Below, in pieces: positions 33,507 to 41,969 of a DNA stretch of 64,000 bases. Position numbers and translations under genes: made by a program. The notes under the pieces are model-generated. The model was not told the origin of the DNA, ran no database searches, and saw only the letters and a program-made list of their open reading frames with translations. The stretch is taken from assembly GCA_000980705.1 (NCBI GenBank), contig LBCK01000004.1, forward strand, positions 1 to 64,000, in the 5' to 3' direction. Position 1 is the stretch's first letter. Each line of letters begins with the position of its first letter. The DNA comes from Ruminococcus sp. UNK.MGS-30 (GTDB lineage: Bacteria; Bacillota; Clostridia; Oscillospirales; Ruminococcaceae).

Positions 33507-34096
33507 ACTGGATCTGTAAACAAAAACGCTGGATCAGCATCGGCTGCTTTCTGATTACCTGCGTGTTTGTAGTGTTTGGCTACCAAAGCGGTATCTTCAC
33601 AGACACGCAGAAGATGCAGGCGTTTCTGGAACGTGCCGGTGTTCTTGCGCCGCTGGTGTTCATGGCGATACAGGCGGTGCAGGTAGTGATCCCAATTCTG
33701 CCCGGTGCAATCGGCTGTGTGTTCGGTGTCGTATTTTTTGGCGCAGTCAAGGGTTTCTTTTATAATTACATCGGAATCTGTATCGGCTCTGTGGCTGCCT
33801 TTTTACTGGCGAGAGCCTGCGGAAAAGATCTGGTGCAGCAAATGACCGGAGCGAAATTCTATCAGAAATACAGCAAGTATTTATTGCAGGAAAAGCAGTT
33901 TGAACGAATCTTTGCGCTTTTGATTTTCCTGCCGGTGGCACCGGATGATTTTTTATGCTATCTGGCAGGAATTAGCAAAATGACAGTGCGCAAATTTGCC
34001 ATCATTATTCTATTGGGAAAGCCGCTTGCCATTCTGCTCTACAGCATGGGTGTTTATCAGCTTTTGCAGAGAGCATGGGCGCTGCTTGGCAGTTGA
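33503..34096 (+). CDS. TVP38/TMEM64 (VTT-domain) membrane protein
   Basis: 197 residues starting in the ATGA overlap at 33503. Membrane segments at about 10-28, 48-66, 70-98, 133-152 and 160-180 surround the VTT/SNARE-assoc core: VVIPILPGAIGCVFGVVFFG, NYIGICIGSVAAFLLARACG and FLPVAPDDFLCYLAGISKM, with the conserved G..(L/A)....(F/Y)..GK near the end (IIILLGKPLAILLYS). VTT proteins include lipid scramblase and flippase-like DedA relatives. It lies in the lipid-glycosylation neighbourhood. Confidence 0.88.
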   Translation: MNWICKQKRWISIGCFLITCVFVVFGYQSGIFTDTQKMQAFLERAGVLAPLVFMAIQAVQVVIPILPGAIGCVFGVVFFGAVKGFFYNYIGICIGSVAAFLLARACGKDLVQQMTGAKFYQKYSKYLLQEKQFERIFALLIFLPVAPDDFLCYLAGISKMTVRKFAIIILLGKPLAILLYSMGVYQLLQRAWALLGS

Positions 34097-34119
34097 AGTC
34101 CTGGAAAGGAACAAATACG

Positions 34120-35031
34120 ATGCGTGTCTTTTTATATTCCGAGTTACAGCGCCAAATTGAAAAAAGCGGCGTGGGACGGGCAATTCTTCACCAGCGAAAA
34201 GCGCTGGAGGCAAACGGCGTCTGCTGTGCCGAGCGTTGGCAGGATGCCGATGTGGTTCATATCAACACCGTCTTTCCCCATTCATTCTTTCTGGCGAAGA
34301 AAGCGAAACGCCATGGAATCCCTGTGGTTTATCACGCCCATTCCACCAAAGAGGACTTTCGCAATTCCTATGTAGGGTCAAACTTGTTTGCACCGCTGTT
34401 TCAGCGGTGGATCAAATTGTGCTACCAGCAGGGGACGAAAATCGTGACGCCCAGCTTTTATGCCCGGAGTCTGCTGAAACAGTATGGCATCGAGAAAAAG
34501 ATTCACGTCATTTCCAACGGCATAGCCCTTTCGGAATACCAGAAGGATGCGGCGGCAGGACAGCGGTTTCGGAAACAATACGGATACACGCCGCAGTATC
34601 AGTTTATCTGGTTTGGCTGTACCAATTTGCGTTTCGTTAGCAGAAAAGTGCGTCAGGCGGTTTTGCATCCGCCGAAGAATTTGCAGTTTGCCGGATACGT
34701 GCCGAAAGAGCAGTTGCAGGACGCTTACAGCGGCTGTGATCTGTTTCTTTTCCCGTCCTATGAGGAAACCGAGGGAATCGTAGTGCTGGAGGCATTGGCA
34801 ATGCAAATCCCGGTGCTGCTCCGCCGGATTCCGGTTTATACAGAGTGGCTGAAAGAATCCCAGGACGTGTATTTTGCCGGCGATTTACAGGAATTCGAGA
34901 CAAAAGCGGCACAGATATTACAGGGAAAACTGCCCGATTTGACGGAAAACGGATACCACGCCGTGCAGAAAAAAGACCTGCCGAATGTGGGAAAACAGCT
35001 GCTGCGGGTATATCAAAGCTGTATGGAATAG
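34120..35031 (+). CDS. CpoA-like GT4 glycosyltransferase with a missing internal segment
   Basis: 303 residues from ATG 34120 (GGAAAGGAAC upstream). It resembles CpoA-type glycolipid glycosyltransferases, which extend monoglycosyl-diacylglycerol: MRVFLYSELQRQIEKSGVGR, YHAHSTKEDFRNSYVGSNLF, SNGIALSEYQKD, YQFIWFGCTN, LFLFPSYEETEGIVVLEALA, and a C-terminal region VRRIPVY-like. Between FRKQYGYT and PQYQFIWFG about 24 residues that normally form the first strand of the second Rossmann domain (the V..VG....RKG..D... segment) are absent, so nucleotide-sugar binding may be lost. The frame is otherwise open. Confidence 0.8.
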   Translation: MRVFLYSELQRQIEKSGVGRAILHQRKALEANGVCCAERWQDADVVHINTVFPHSFFLAKKAKRHGIPVVYHAHSTKEDFRNSYVGSNLFAPLFQRWIKLCYQQGTKIVTPSFYARSLLKQYGIEKKIHVISNGIALSEYQKDAAAGQRFRKQYGYTPQYQFIWFGCTNLRFVSRKVRQAVLHPPKNLQFAGYVPKEQLQDAYSGCDLFLFPSYEETEGIVVLEALAMQIPVLLRRIPVYTEWLKESQDVYFAGDLQEFETKAAQILQGKLPDLTENGYHAVQKKDLPNVGKQLLRVYQSCME

Positions 35032-35063
35032 ATCTGACCGGAAAAAACTATATGGAGAAAGCT

Positions 35064-35104
35064 AGAGGGAGAACTCTTTTTCGGGAGTTTTCCCTCTGTT
35101 TTTT
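35064..35104 (+). terminator. Intrinsic terminator after the glycolipid locus
   Basis: AGAGGGAGAACTC (35064-35076) pairs with GAGTTTTCCCTCT (35085-35097), followed by GTTTTTT. Confidence 0.9.
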
Positions 35105-35238
35105 GTGCATCAGCACAATCAAAACCCCTTTTCGCACAGTTTTTCGCTTTCTTCACAGAAAATATATCATATTTTTGTGCGTATCTTTTCTGAAAAAGGG
35201 GGCTGATTTGGCGTATCTGATAAATCTGCACAAAACGA

Positions 35239-35267
35239 TTGACACACCTGCACCGCTGTGCTATACT
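35239..35267 (+). promoter_or_regulatory. Consensus promoter of the pyrimidine operon
   Basis: TTGACA (35239-35244), a 17-base spacer and TATACT (35262-35267). The transcript would have a leader of about 150 bases that includes a terminator-like hairpin before the first gene at 35425. Confidence 0.85.
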
Positions 35268-35310
35268 AGATACATCGAAAGAAAACAAACAGAAAAGCAA
35301 AGAAAAAAAG

Positions 35311-35410
35311 ATGCTGAAACCGATAATGAGACGGATTCAGCAGAAAACACAAAATAATGTAAAACGGCAATGGGGCTGTTCAAAAGTTCCCGTTGCCGCT
35401 TTTTTTATTT
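35311..35410 (+). promoter_or_regulatory. Leader with two hairpins, the second a terminator (possible attenuator)
   Basis: A first stem GCTGAAACCG/CGGATTCAGC (about 35313-35341) is followed by a second, CGGCAATGGG pairing with CCCGTTGCCG (about 35365-35398) and a T7 run. The terminator lies inside the leader of the ABC/pyrimidine operon, 20 bases before its ribosome site, so readthrough must be allowed or regulated. A short reading frame from ATG 35311 (34 codons, through the terminator) could serve as a leader peptide. No known riboswitch class was recognised. Confidence 0.55.
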
Positions 35411-35424
35411 AGGAGATGAGAGTT

Positions 35425-36204
35425 ATGTCGGAACTGCAAAACAAAGTTGAAATTCACATGGAACATATCGGGATGGTATATCCTGCGGATGGAAAGGAAG
35501 TCACTGCGCTGACAGACGTGACCCTGGATATCCAGAAAGGCGAGTTCGTCTCTCTGGTGGGACCGTCCGGATGCGGCAAGACAACGCTCCTGCGCATCAT
35601 CGCAGATCTGCTGCAGCCCACGTCCGGTGTGATTACAGTAGGCGGCACATCTCCCCGGGAGGCAAGATTAAAGCGGCGCTATGGCATCGTGTTCCAGGGC
35701 GCAGTGCTTTATGACTGGCGCACTGTGCAGAAAAATGTGGAAATGCCGCTGGAGATCATGAAAGTGCCGAAGGCAGACCGTGTGAAACAGGCAAAGAAAA
35801 TGCTGGAGCTTGTGAATCTGACCGAGTTTGCAGATCACTATCCCAAGCAGCTTTCCGGTGGTATGCAGCAGCGTGTGGGAATCGCCAGAGCGCTTGCAAT
35901 CCAGCCGGAGATCCTGCTGATGGATGAACCGTTTTCGGCGCTGGACGAATTCACACGGGAAAAGCTCCACGATGACCTGCTGGGCATCTGGCGAAAGACC
36001 AATAAGACGATCATTTTCGTAACCCATAACATTGCAGAGGCAGTTTATTTGTCCGATAAGATCTGTGTTCTCTCGCCGCATCCCGGCAGACTTTCCGCTG
36101 TTGTTCCGGTGGACCTGCCAAGACCCCGTACCAAGGCGATGAAGGACACTATGGAGTTCACCGATCTGGTGGCAAAGGTCCGGAACAGCTTTGAGGGCGT
36201 ATGA
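35425..36204 (+). CDS. ABC transporter ATP-binding protein (NitT/TauT/pyrimidine type)
   Basis: 259 residues from ATG 35425 (AGGAG nine bases upstream; an ATG at 35416 is too close to it). Walker A GPSGCGKTTLL (about 47-57), Q-loop VFQGAVLYDWRTV, signature LSGGMQQRVGIARAL, Walker B ILLMDEPFSALD and switch His in FVTHN. The sequence type (YDWRTVQKNVEMPLEI) is that of importers for nitrate, taurine and thiamine-pyrimidine or nucleobase. First gene of an operon with two permeases, a binding protein and reductive pyrimidine degradation enzymes, so pyrimidine uptake is the likely role. Confidence 0.92.
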   Translation: MSELQNKVEIHMEHIGMVYPADGKEVTALTDVTLDIQKGEFVSLVGPSGCGKTTLLRIIADLLQPTSGVITVGGTSPREARLKRRYGIVFQGAVLYDWRTVQKNVEMPLEIMKVPKADRVKQAKKMLELVNLTEFADHYPKQLSGGMQQRVGIARALAIQPEILLMDEPFSALDEFTREKLHDDLLGIWRKTNKTIIFVTHNIAEAVYLSDKICVLSPHPGRLSAVVPVDLPRPRTKAMKDTMEFTDLVAKVRNSFEGV

Positions 36205-36220
36205 TAAAGGAAGTGATATC

Positions 36221-37069
36221 ATGAAAAAGATTCGCCGCATTTTAGAGGCAAAATGGCTGGTTATGCTGGTGTGGCTGGCAGGCGTTGCCGTGGTGTGGGA
36301 GATATTTGCATTCCGGGTGGAGGCGGTCAAGCGGACACCGGAAAACATCATGCCCCATATCTGGCAGATCGTCCAGGCGATATTCAGCACCAATACGGTG
36401 ACCAGAGACCAGACCGCACTGCAGGTCGTTCTGACAAGCGCCGGACAGACGCTGGAACGTGCCGCACTGGGATTTGTCATCGGAACGATCCTGGGATTTG
36501 TGCTGGCGCTGCTGATGCACCTGTTCCGGGGCGTGGAGAAAACTGTTTCACCCTATCTGATTATCATTCAGGTCATTCCGATTCTGGGCATGGCGCCCAT
36601 TGTTCTGGCAATCACCGGCGATATCGGTGTTTCCCGTATCATTATCGCAGCGATCCTGACATTTTATCCGGTGGCTGCGAATACGCTTTCCGGATTCCGG
36701 GCAACCGAACGGGAGAAGAAGGAACTGATGTACTCCTATGCAGCCAATAAGTTTCAGCTGTATACGAAAACCTATATTCCCAACTGCATTCCCTATTTTT
36801 TCACTGGTCTGAAAATTTCAGCGCCGATGGCAATTACCGCATCCATCCTGGTGGATACCCTGCAGGGTGACGGCGGTCTGGGATGTATGCTGTCGCAGGC
36901 ACAGAAACACGCCATGTCGATTTACGTGTTCTGGCTGATCGTTCTGTTCAGCGCCTGTGTGGGCATCCTCAGCTTTACCATTATGGGCTGGCTGGAAAAT
37001 ATGGCGTGTCCTTATCGCCGCACCGGAACCCATCGGAGAGGAGGAAAACGGCATGGCAGGAAAAAGTAA
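36221..37069 (+). CDS. ABC transporter permease (BPD_transp_1 type), first subunit
   Basis: 282 residues from ATG 36221, with AAAGGAAGTG upstream. Six hydrophobic segments, beginning WLVMLVWLAGVAVVWEIFAF. The ATPase-contact EAA loop is ELMYSYAANKFQLYTKTYIP (about 170-190). Typical of NitT/TauT-family permeases. It overlaps the next permease gene by 17 bases. Together they would form the heterodimeric channel for the importer. Confidence 0.9.
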   Translation: MKKIRRILEAKWLVMLVWLAGVAVVWEIFAFRVEAVKRTPENIMPHIWQIVQAIFSTNTVTRDQTALQVVLTSAGQTLERAALGFVIGTILGFVLALLMHLFRGVEKTVSPYLIIIQVIPILGMAPIVLAITGDIGVSRIIIAAILTFYPVAANTLSGFRATEREKKELMYSYAANKFQLYTKTYIPNCIPYFFTGLKISAPMAITASILVDTLQGDGGLGCMLSQAQKHAMSIYVFWLIVLFSACVGILSFTIMGWLENMACPYRRTGTHRRGGKRHGRKK

Positions 37070-37862
37070 AAATCGGAAACGGTGGGACGCCGTCACAACA
37101 GTTGCTTATCCGCTGCTGTTTGCCGTTTTGCTGATCGCGGCGTGGCAGACCAGGCTTTTGCACCGGCTGCTGCACGTAGACACCTTTATTTTGCCCATTC
37201 CCACGAGAATCCTGACGATCATTCAGGAAAACTGGGGCGCTATTGCGGAGAATTTGCAGTCCACCGTGATCGTTATTGTGATCGGGCTTGCCGCCGGCTC
37301 GCTGCTGGGGTATCTGATCGCACTGGTCGCAGCCGCTTTTCCCCACTGGGGCGCCGGCGGTCTGACCATTGTGTCCTGTTTCAACGCAGTGCCTGTGGTA
37401 GCCCTTGCGCCGGTCATCATCAACTGGACACGAGATGTGAGCAATGACGTGGCATTCCGCAGCATGGTGGCAAAGTGTATCGTTGTCATGATCTTTTGTA
37501 CCGCAACCATGAGCATCAACGCATTCCGGGGCTTGACGGAAGTGAAACCCTTTTCGGAAGATCTGATGCGTTCTTATGCAGCCAATCGGTTTACAGTTTT
37601 CTGGAAACTGCGGCTGCCCAACAGTGTTCCCTATATTTTCACTGCGCTGCACGTCAGCGTGCCGCTGGCAGTTATCACCGCAGTGGTCAGCGAATATTTT
37701 GCCGAGTATATTATTGGTGTCGGTAGAATGATCCGGGAGAACATTGTAACCGCACAGTACGCCACCGCATGGGCATATATTGTGATCGCCTGTGCGCTGG
37801 GCATCGGGATGTATCTGATCTCGATTTTATTGGAACGTCTGTTCCTGCGGAAGCGCAAATGA
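37053..37862 (+). CDS. ABC transporter permease, second subunit
   Basis: 269 residues from ATG 37053 (GGAGAGGAGGAAAACGGC upstream). Hydrophobic segments at AYPLLFAVLLIAAWQTRLL, TVIVIVIGLAAGSLLGYLIA, VVMIFCTATMSINAF and AYIVIACALGIGMYLISILL. EAA loop EDLMRSYAANRFTVFWKLRLP, closely matching its partner permease. It is part of the same importer; the heterodimeric arrangement differs from the single-permease layout of the second ABC importer in the window. Confidence 0.9.
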   Translation: MAGKSKNRKRWDAVTTVAYPLLFAVLLIAAWQTRLLHRLLHVDTFILPIPTRILTIIQENWGAIAENLQSTVIVIVIGLAAGSLLGYLIALVAAAFPHWGAGGLTIVSCFNAVPVVALAPVIINWTRDVSNDVAFRSMVAKCIVVMIFCTATMSINAFRGLTEVKPFSEDLMRSYAANRFTVFWKLRLPNSVPYIFTALHVSVPLAVITAVVSEYFAEYIIGVGRMIRENIVTAQYATAWAYIVIACALGIGMYLISILLERLFLRKRK

Positions 37863-37929
37863 GCGGTTTCGCAGTGTGATAGAAAAAAGCAGGATTGGGC
37901 GAATCGCCCGCACCATGAAAGGATGATGG

Positions 37930-39057
37930 ATGATGAAAAAGCAGATGAGAGCAATTGCCGTTTTTTGTGCAGCCGTGTTGATGACTGTTTCAGCGACTGC
38001 CTGCGGCAGCAGCAAGGATTCTTCCGGCAGCGGCGGCAGTGCATCGAAGGGCAGCTATTTTGACAAGGGTACTTCGTCGGAAGATATCATTAAGGCAGCC
38101 TCTGCCGCCGGAAAGATCGGCAACTGGGGCATCGGCAATGAGTATGAGCTGCTTGCACTGCTCACCAAGTATGACCTGCCCAATGAGTTCGTCAGCCAGG
38201 CATTTGACATGGACAGCTTTGATGACGATTCTCTGATGCTGGCGTCTGCCATGACCTATAACGAGCTGGGACTGGTCAAGAATGACTATGACGGCGGTTA
38301 TGGCTACGGCGATACGGTCGGCACCATTGATATGAACGACGAGGGCGTAGCGATGCTGGAGGACAACATTTTCTGTACCCAGGCATTTGCTGAGGAAAAT
38401 CCGAACACCGTTGCGGCATTTATTTCCGCATCCATGAAGGGCTGGGAATATGCCTGCGAGAATCCGGATGAGGCGGCAGAGATCGTGTTCAACTATGGCT
38501 CGTCTGTTTCGCCGGAGCATCAGAAGTATATGGCAAGCGAAGTGGCAAAGCTGGTCACCACAGATATGTCCGGCAATGCAGTCGGACTGGATAACCTGGG
38601 GCAGATGGAAGAAACAGCAATGCAGCAGACCCTGGATCTGGCAAAGCAGTACATCAAGCTGGATGACTCTGCGGCGGCAGAAAAGCTGGGTACGCTGACC
38701 CTGGATGATGTCCGGGATACTTCCTACTGGGAGGCAGCAACTTCTGAAAGCTTCGGCACACCAGAAAAGACAGATGTCACCGTTCAGCTGAAGTGGCTGC
38801 CCCAGGCACAGTTCATGGGCTATTATGTGGCACTGGACAAGGGCTATTATAATGATGTTGGTCTGAACGTAACGATCACACCGGGCGGCGGCGATATTTC
38901 AGAGACCACCGCAGTATATAACGGCACAGTAGACTTTGGCGTTACCTGGTTCTGTAATCTGATCTCTGCGGATGCAGCCGGCATGGGGCTGACGGAGGTC
39001 GCACAGGTTTACCAGCGTTCCGGTCTGGAACTGGTCTATAAGCTGAACCAGGATTGA
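37930..39057 (+). CDS. Circularly permuted NMT1/THI5-like substrate-binding lipoprotein
   Basis: 375 residues; start ATG 37930 or the adjacent ATG 37933. Lipoprotein signal MTVSATACGSS (lipidated Cys near residue 26). The NMT1/THI5-type sequence is present but in swapped order. The part normally following the hinge comes first (about residues 48-270: SEDIIKAASAAGKIGNWGIG, FDMDSFDDDSLMLASAMTYN, IDMNDEGVAMLEDNIF, ASMKGWEYACENPDEAAEIV). The part normally N-terminal comes last (about 277-375: VTVQLKWLPQAQFMGYYVAL, DKGYYNDVGLNVTITPGG, TEVAQVYQRSGLELVYKL). The protein ends just where the usual order would continue with the hinge. It should bind a pyrimidine-like ligand outside the membrane and feed the permeases encoded upstream. 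Confidence 0.85.
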   Translation: MMKKQMRAIAVFCAAVLMTVSATACGSSKDSSGSGGSASKGSYFDKGTSSEDIIKAASAAGKIGNWGIGNEYELLALLTKYDLPNEFVSQAFDMDSFDDDSLMLASAMTYNELGLVKNDYDGGYGYGDTVGTIDMNDEGVAMLEDNIFCTQAFAEENPNTVAAFISASMKGWEYACENPDEAAEIVFNYGSSVSPEHQKYMASEVAKLVTTDMSGNAVGLDNLGQMEETAMQQTLDLAKQYIKLDDSAAAEKLGTLTLDDVRDTSYWEAATSESFGTPEKTDVTVQLKWLPQAQFMGYYVALDKGYYNDVGLNVTITPGGGDISETTAVYNGTVDFGVTWFCNLISADAAGMGLTEVAQVYQRSGLELVYKLNQD

Positions 39058-39074
39058 GATGGAGGTGCAGAAAT

Positions 39075-40430
39075 ATGCGTACTTTGATACAGCACGGTAC
39101 TGTAGTTACCGCAAGTGAAACGTTTTTAGCGGATGTTGCGATCGACGGCGAAACCATTGTGGAGATCGGAAAGGACATCTCTCCGGAGGGCTTTGACAAG
39201 GTGGTAGATGCCAGCGGAAAGCTGGTGCTGCCGGGTGCGATTGATGCGCATACACATCTGGCAATGCCGTTCGGCGGAACGGTTTCTTCCGACGGCTATT
39301 TTGCCGGCACAAGAGCCGCAGCCTGCGGCGGGACTACCACCGTATTTGACTTTATCCTCCAGGACTTCGGGGAAACGATGGTGGATGCCATCAAGCGCCG
39401 GGATGCGCTCTGCGCACCAGAGGCTGCTGTGGATTATTCTTTCCACGTGGCAGTCAAGGATGTGAGCGGCGAGCTGCTGGACACTATCGCCGATGCGGTG
39501 GACTACGGCGTGCCTTCGTTTAAGGTGTTCATGGTGTATGACTTCGGCGTGACAGATGGTGTGTTCTATCGGGTTTTGCAGAAGGCAAAAGAAGTGGGCG
39601 CACTGATCGAGGTACACGCAGAGAACAACGAGATCATCAACACCCTCACAAAGGAGTTTCTGGCAGAGGGCAAGACGGATGCCTGGTATCATTACGCATC
39701 CCGTCCGGAATTTGTGGAAGAAGAGGCAGACAAGCGTGCCATCGCCTGGGCAAAAGCCACCGGCGCACCGCTGTATATCGTCCATCTGGCGAACAAAGGC
39801 GGCGTCGAGGCTGTGACCCGGGCAAAGGACGAGGGCTATCCCATCTATGCGGAGACCTGTCCGCAGTATCTGGAATTTACCAGCGATGTCTATAAGCTGG
39901 AAAATGCACGGAATTTCGTATGCTCGCCGCCGATGAAGGGCGAGGAGAGCCGTCAGGCGCTCTGGGCAGCCATTCGCCGGGGCGATATCGACACCATCGC
40001 CACAGACCACTGTCCGTTCCAGTCCTATGAAAAGGACTGGGGCAAGGACGATTTCACCAAGATCCCCAATGGCTGCGCAGGCATCGAGAATATGTATCCC
40101 TATATGCTGTCTGCGGCAAACAGCGGCGAGATCACCTTTGAGCAGGCGGTGGCGCTTTGTTCCACCAATCCGGCACGAATCTTCGGCTGTCAGAAAAAGG
40201 GTGCGATTGCTGTAGGCATGGATGCGGATCTGGTGGTCTATGATCCGGAAATGGATTTCGTCATCACCAACGACAAGATGCACTCCGACTGCGACCACAC
40301 CATCTGGGAGGGATGCAAACTGCACGGCTATCCGGTGCAGACCTATTCCAGAGGCAGACTAGTCTATGAAAACGGCGAATTTCTGGGCGAAGCCGGCTGG
40401 GGCAATTTCGTAAAGTGCAAATTAAAATAA
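39075..40430 (+). CDS. hydA: Dihydropyrimidinase / D-hydantoinase
   Basis: 451 residues from ATG 39075 with GGAGGTG upstream. Amidohydrolase metal ligands appear in order: DAHTHLAM (about 58-65), the Lys to be carboxylated in PSFKVFMVY (about 150), EVHAEN (about 181), YIVHLANKGG (about 237) and ATDHCPF (about 313). The enzyme opens 5,6-dihydrouracil or dihydrothymine to N-carbamoyl-beta-alanine or its methyl derivative, step two of the reductive pyrimidine pathway. It lies between the importer and the dihydropyrimidine dehydrogenase, which supports this substrate over other hydantoins. Confidence 0.93.
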   Translation: MRTLIQHGTVVTASETFLADVAIDGETIVEIGKDISPEGFDKVVDASGKLVLPGAIDAHTHLAMPFGGTVSSDGYFAGTRAAACGGTTTVFDFILQDFGETMVDAIKRRDALCAPEAAVDYSFHVAVKDVSGELLDTIADAVDYGVPSFKVFMVYDFGVTDGVFYRVLQKAKEVGALIEVHAENNEIINTLTKEFLAEGKTDAWYHYASRPEFVEEEADKRAIAWAKATGAPLYIVHLANKGGVEAVTRAKDEGYPIYAETCPQYLEFTSDVYKLENARNFVCSPPMKGEESRQALWAAIRRGDIDTIATDHCPFQSYEKDWGKDDFTKIPNGCAGIENMYPYMLSAANSGEITFEQAVALCSTNPARIFGCQKKGAIAVGMDADLVVYDPEMDFVITNDKMHSDCDHTIWEGCKLHGYPVQTYSRGRLVYENGEFLGEAGWGNFVKCKLK

Positions 40431-40469
40431 ACGTGAAACCATAGAACATATCAAAAGGAGGAATGTGCG

Positions 40470-41963
40470 ATGGCAGAGATGAGCCGGCGGACAAAGATCA
40501 CACTGGAACAGCAGGCGGCACAGTGTATGCTCTGTTATGATGCACCTTGTACAGCTGCCTGCGGGCTGGGTGCAGACCCTGCCGCAATGGTGCGGAGTAT
40601 CCGTTTTGAAAACCTTTCCGGGGCAGCGGCGGCAATGAAAAATGCAGCGTGTGCATCCTGTGCGCATTCCTGCAAAAGCGCCTGTCCGCAGAAGATGCCG
40701 CTTGCTGAAATGGCAGCAGCACTTCCGGCGGCAGCGGCACAAAAACCGGCAGACCTTTCCATTTCGTTCTGCGGCGTGCCGTGTGTCAATCCCTTTTTCC
40801 TTTCCTCCTCCGTTGTGGCAAGCAATTATGAAATGTGTGCCAGGGCGCTGGAGCAGGGCTGGGGCGGTATCGTGTTCAAGACCATCGGCTTTTATCGGCC
40901 AAAAGAGGTCTCGCCCAGATTCGACACCGTGAGCCGGGAGGGATATCCGTTTCTGGGATTCCGGAATCTGGAACAGATCTCCGACCATACGCTGGAGGAA
41001 AACCTGGACTTTCTGCGGCGGCTGAAACAGGACTATCCCGATCGTATCATTGTTGCGTCCATCATGGGCGAAACGGAGGACGAGTGGACGCAGCTGGCTC
41101 GGCTGGTGACAGATGCCGGATGCGATATCATCGAATGCAATTTCTCCTGTCCGCAGATGACCGTAGAGGGCATGGGCAGTGATGTGGGGACAAATGTACA
41201 ACTGGTACAGGCATATACTGCGGCGGTCAAGCGCGGCACAACGCTGCCGGTGCTGGCAAAGATGACTCCCAATATCACCGATATGACCGTTCCGGCAGTC
41301 GCCGCTGTGAGGGCAGGCGCAGACGGTCTGGCGGCGATCAATACCATCAAAAGCATTACCGGCATTGACGAAGAGACCATGCAGGCACATCCGGGCGTGA
41401 TGGGAAAAACCGCAGTCAGCGGCTATTCCGGCAAGGCGGTGAAACCCATTGCACTGCGCCATATTTATGATATGGCGGTCTGTCCGGAGCTGAACGGCGT
41501 TCCCATCAGCGGCATGGGCGGCATTGAGACCTGGCGGGATGCGGTGCAGTTTCTGGCGCTGGGGTGCAGCAATATCCAGATCACCACAGCGGTGATGCAG
41601 TATGGCTATCGGATCATCACCGACTTGATCGGCGGTCTGACGGACTATATGAACCGTCACGGGATCGCCAGTCTCCGGGAACTGGTAGGTGCCGGACTGG
41701 AGGCTGTGACAGCACCGGAAAAGCTGAACCGCAGTTCCATATGCTATCCGAAATTTTTGCGGCAGGATTGTTCCGGCTGCGGCAGATGCTATATTTCCTG
41801 TATGGACGCAGGACACCAGGCGATCCGGTTCGACACTGAAAAGCGCCGGCCGTCTCTGATCGGCAAAAAGTGTGTAGGCTGTCTGCTGTGTACGCTGGTC
41901 TGTCCCGTGGGTGCAGTCACAGCCGGGACAAGGCGTTCTACAGAAACACCGGAAGAGAGGTGA
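40470..41963 (+). CDS. preA: Dihydropyrimidine dehydrogenase: N-terminal Fe-S module fused to PreA-type FMN/Fe-S protein
   Basis: 497 residues; AAAAGGAGG before ATG 40470. Residues about 15-80 carry two Cys clusters (CMLCYDAPCTAACG; CASCAHSCKSACPQ) like domain I of mammalian DPD and PreT. An FMN-binding DHOD-type barrel follows (about 95-400; FLSSSVVASNYEMCARALEQ, VFKTIGFYRPKEVSPRF, CNFSCPQMTVEGMG with the proton-donor Cys, LAKMTPNITDM, PISGMGGIETWRDAVQF). Two C-terminal [4Fe-4S] motifs end it (CSGCGRCYISCMDAGH; CVGCLLCTLVCPVGA). The FAD and NADPH domains that lie between these parts in DPD are absent and no preT is in the window. It reduces uracil or thymine to the dihydro form. Confidence 0.88.
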   Translation: MAEMSRRTKITLEQQAAQCMLCYDAPCTAACGLGADPAAMVRSIRFENLSGAAAAMKNAACASCAHSCKSACPQKMPLAEMAAALPAAAAQKPADLSISFCGVPCVNPFFLSSSVVASNYEMCARALEQGWGGIVFKTIGFYRPKEVSPRFDTVSREGYPFLGFRNLEQISDHTLEENLDFLRRLKQDYPDRIIVASIMGETEDEWTQLARLVTDAGCDIIECNFSCPQMTVEGMGSDVGTNVQLVQAYTAAVKRGTTLPVLAKMTPNITDMTVPAVAAVRAGADGLAAINTIKSITGIDEETMQAHPGVMGKTAVSGYSGKAVKPIALRHIYDMAVCPELNGVPISGMGGIETWRDAVQFLALGCSNIQITTAVMQYGYRIITDLIGGLTDYMNRHGIASLRELVGAGLEAVTAPEKLNRSSICYPKFLRQDCSGCGRCYISCMDAGHQAIRFDTEKRRPSLIGKKCVGCLLCTLVCPVGAVTAGTRRSTETPEER

Positions 41964-41969
41964 GGTCTC

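Noticed and set aside
35268..35424. TPP, guanidine or PyrR-type regulatory RNA in the pyrimidine leader
   Set aside because: None of the conserved core sequences of these classes could be found; only generic stems and a terminator are visible.
39126..40325. Long minus-strand open frame (about 399 codons) inside the dihydropyrimidinase gene
   Set aside because: Antisense shadow of a GC-richer gene with strong codon bias; no ribosome site and Cys/His-rich text unlike real proteins. The same applies to minus-strand frames at 40422-41816, 43253-44599, 45027-46250, 55214-56794, 56688-57992 and 57996-59453.
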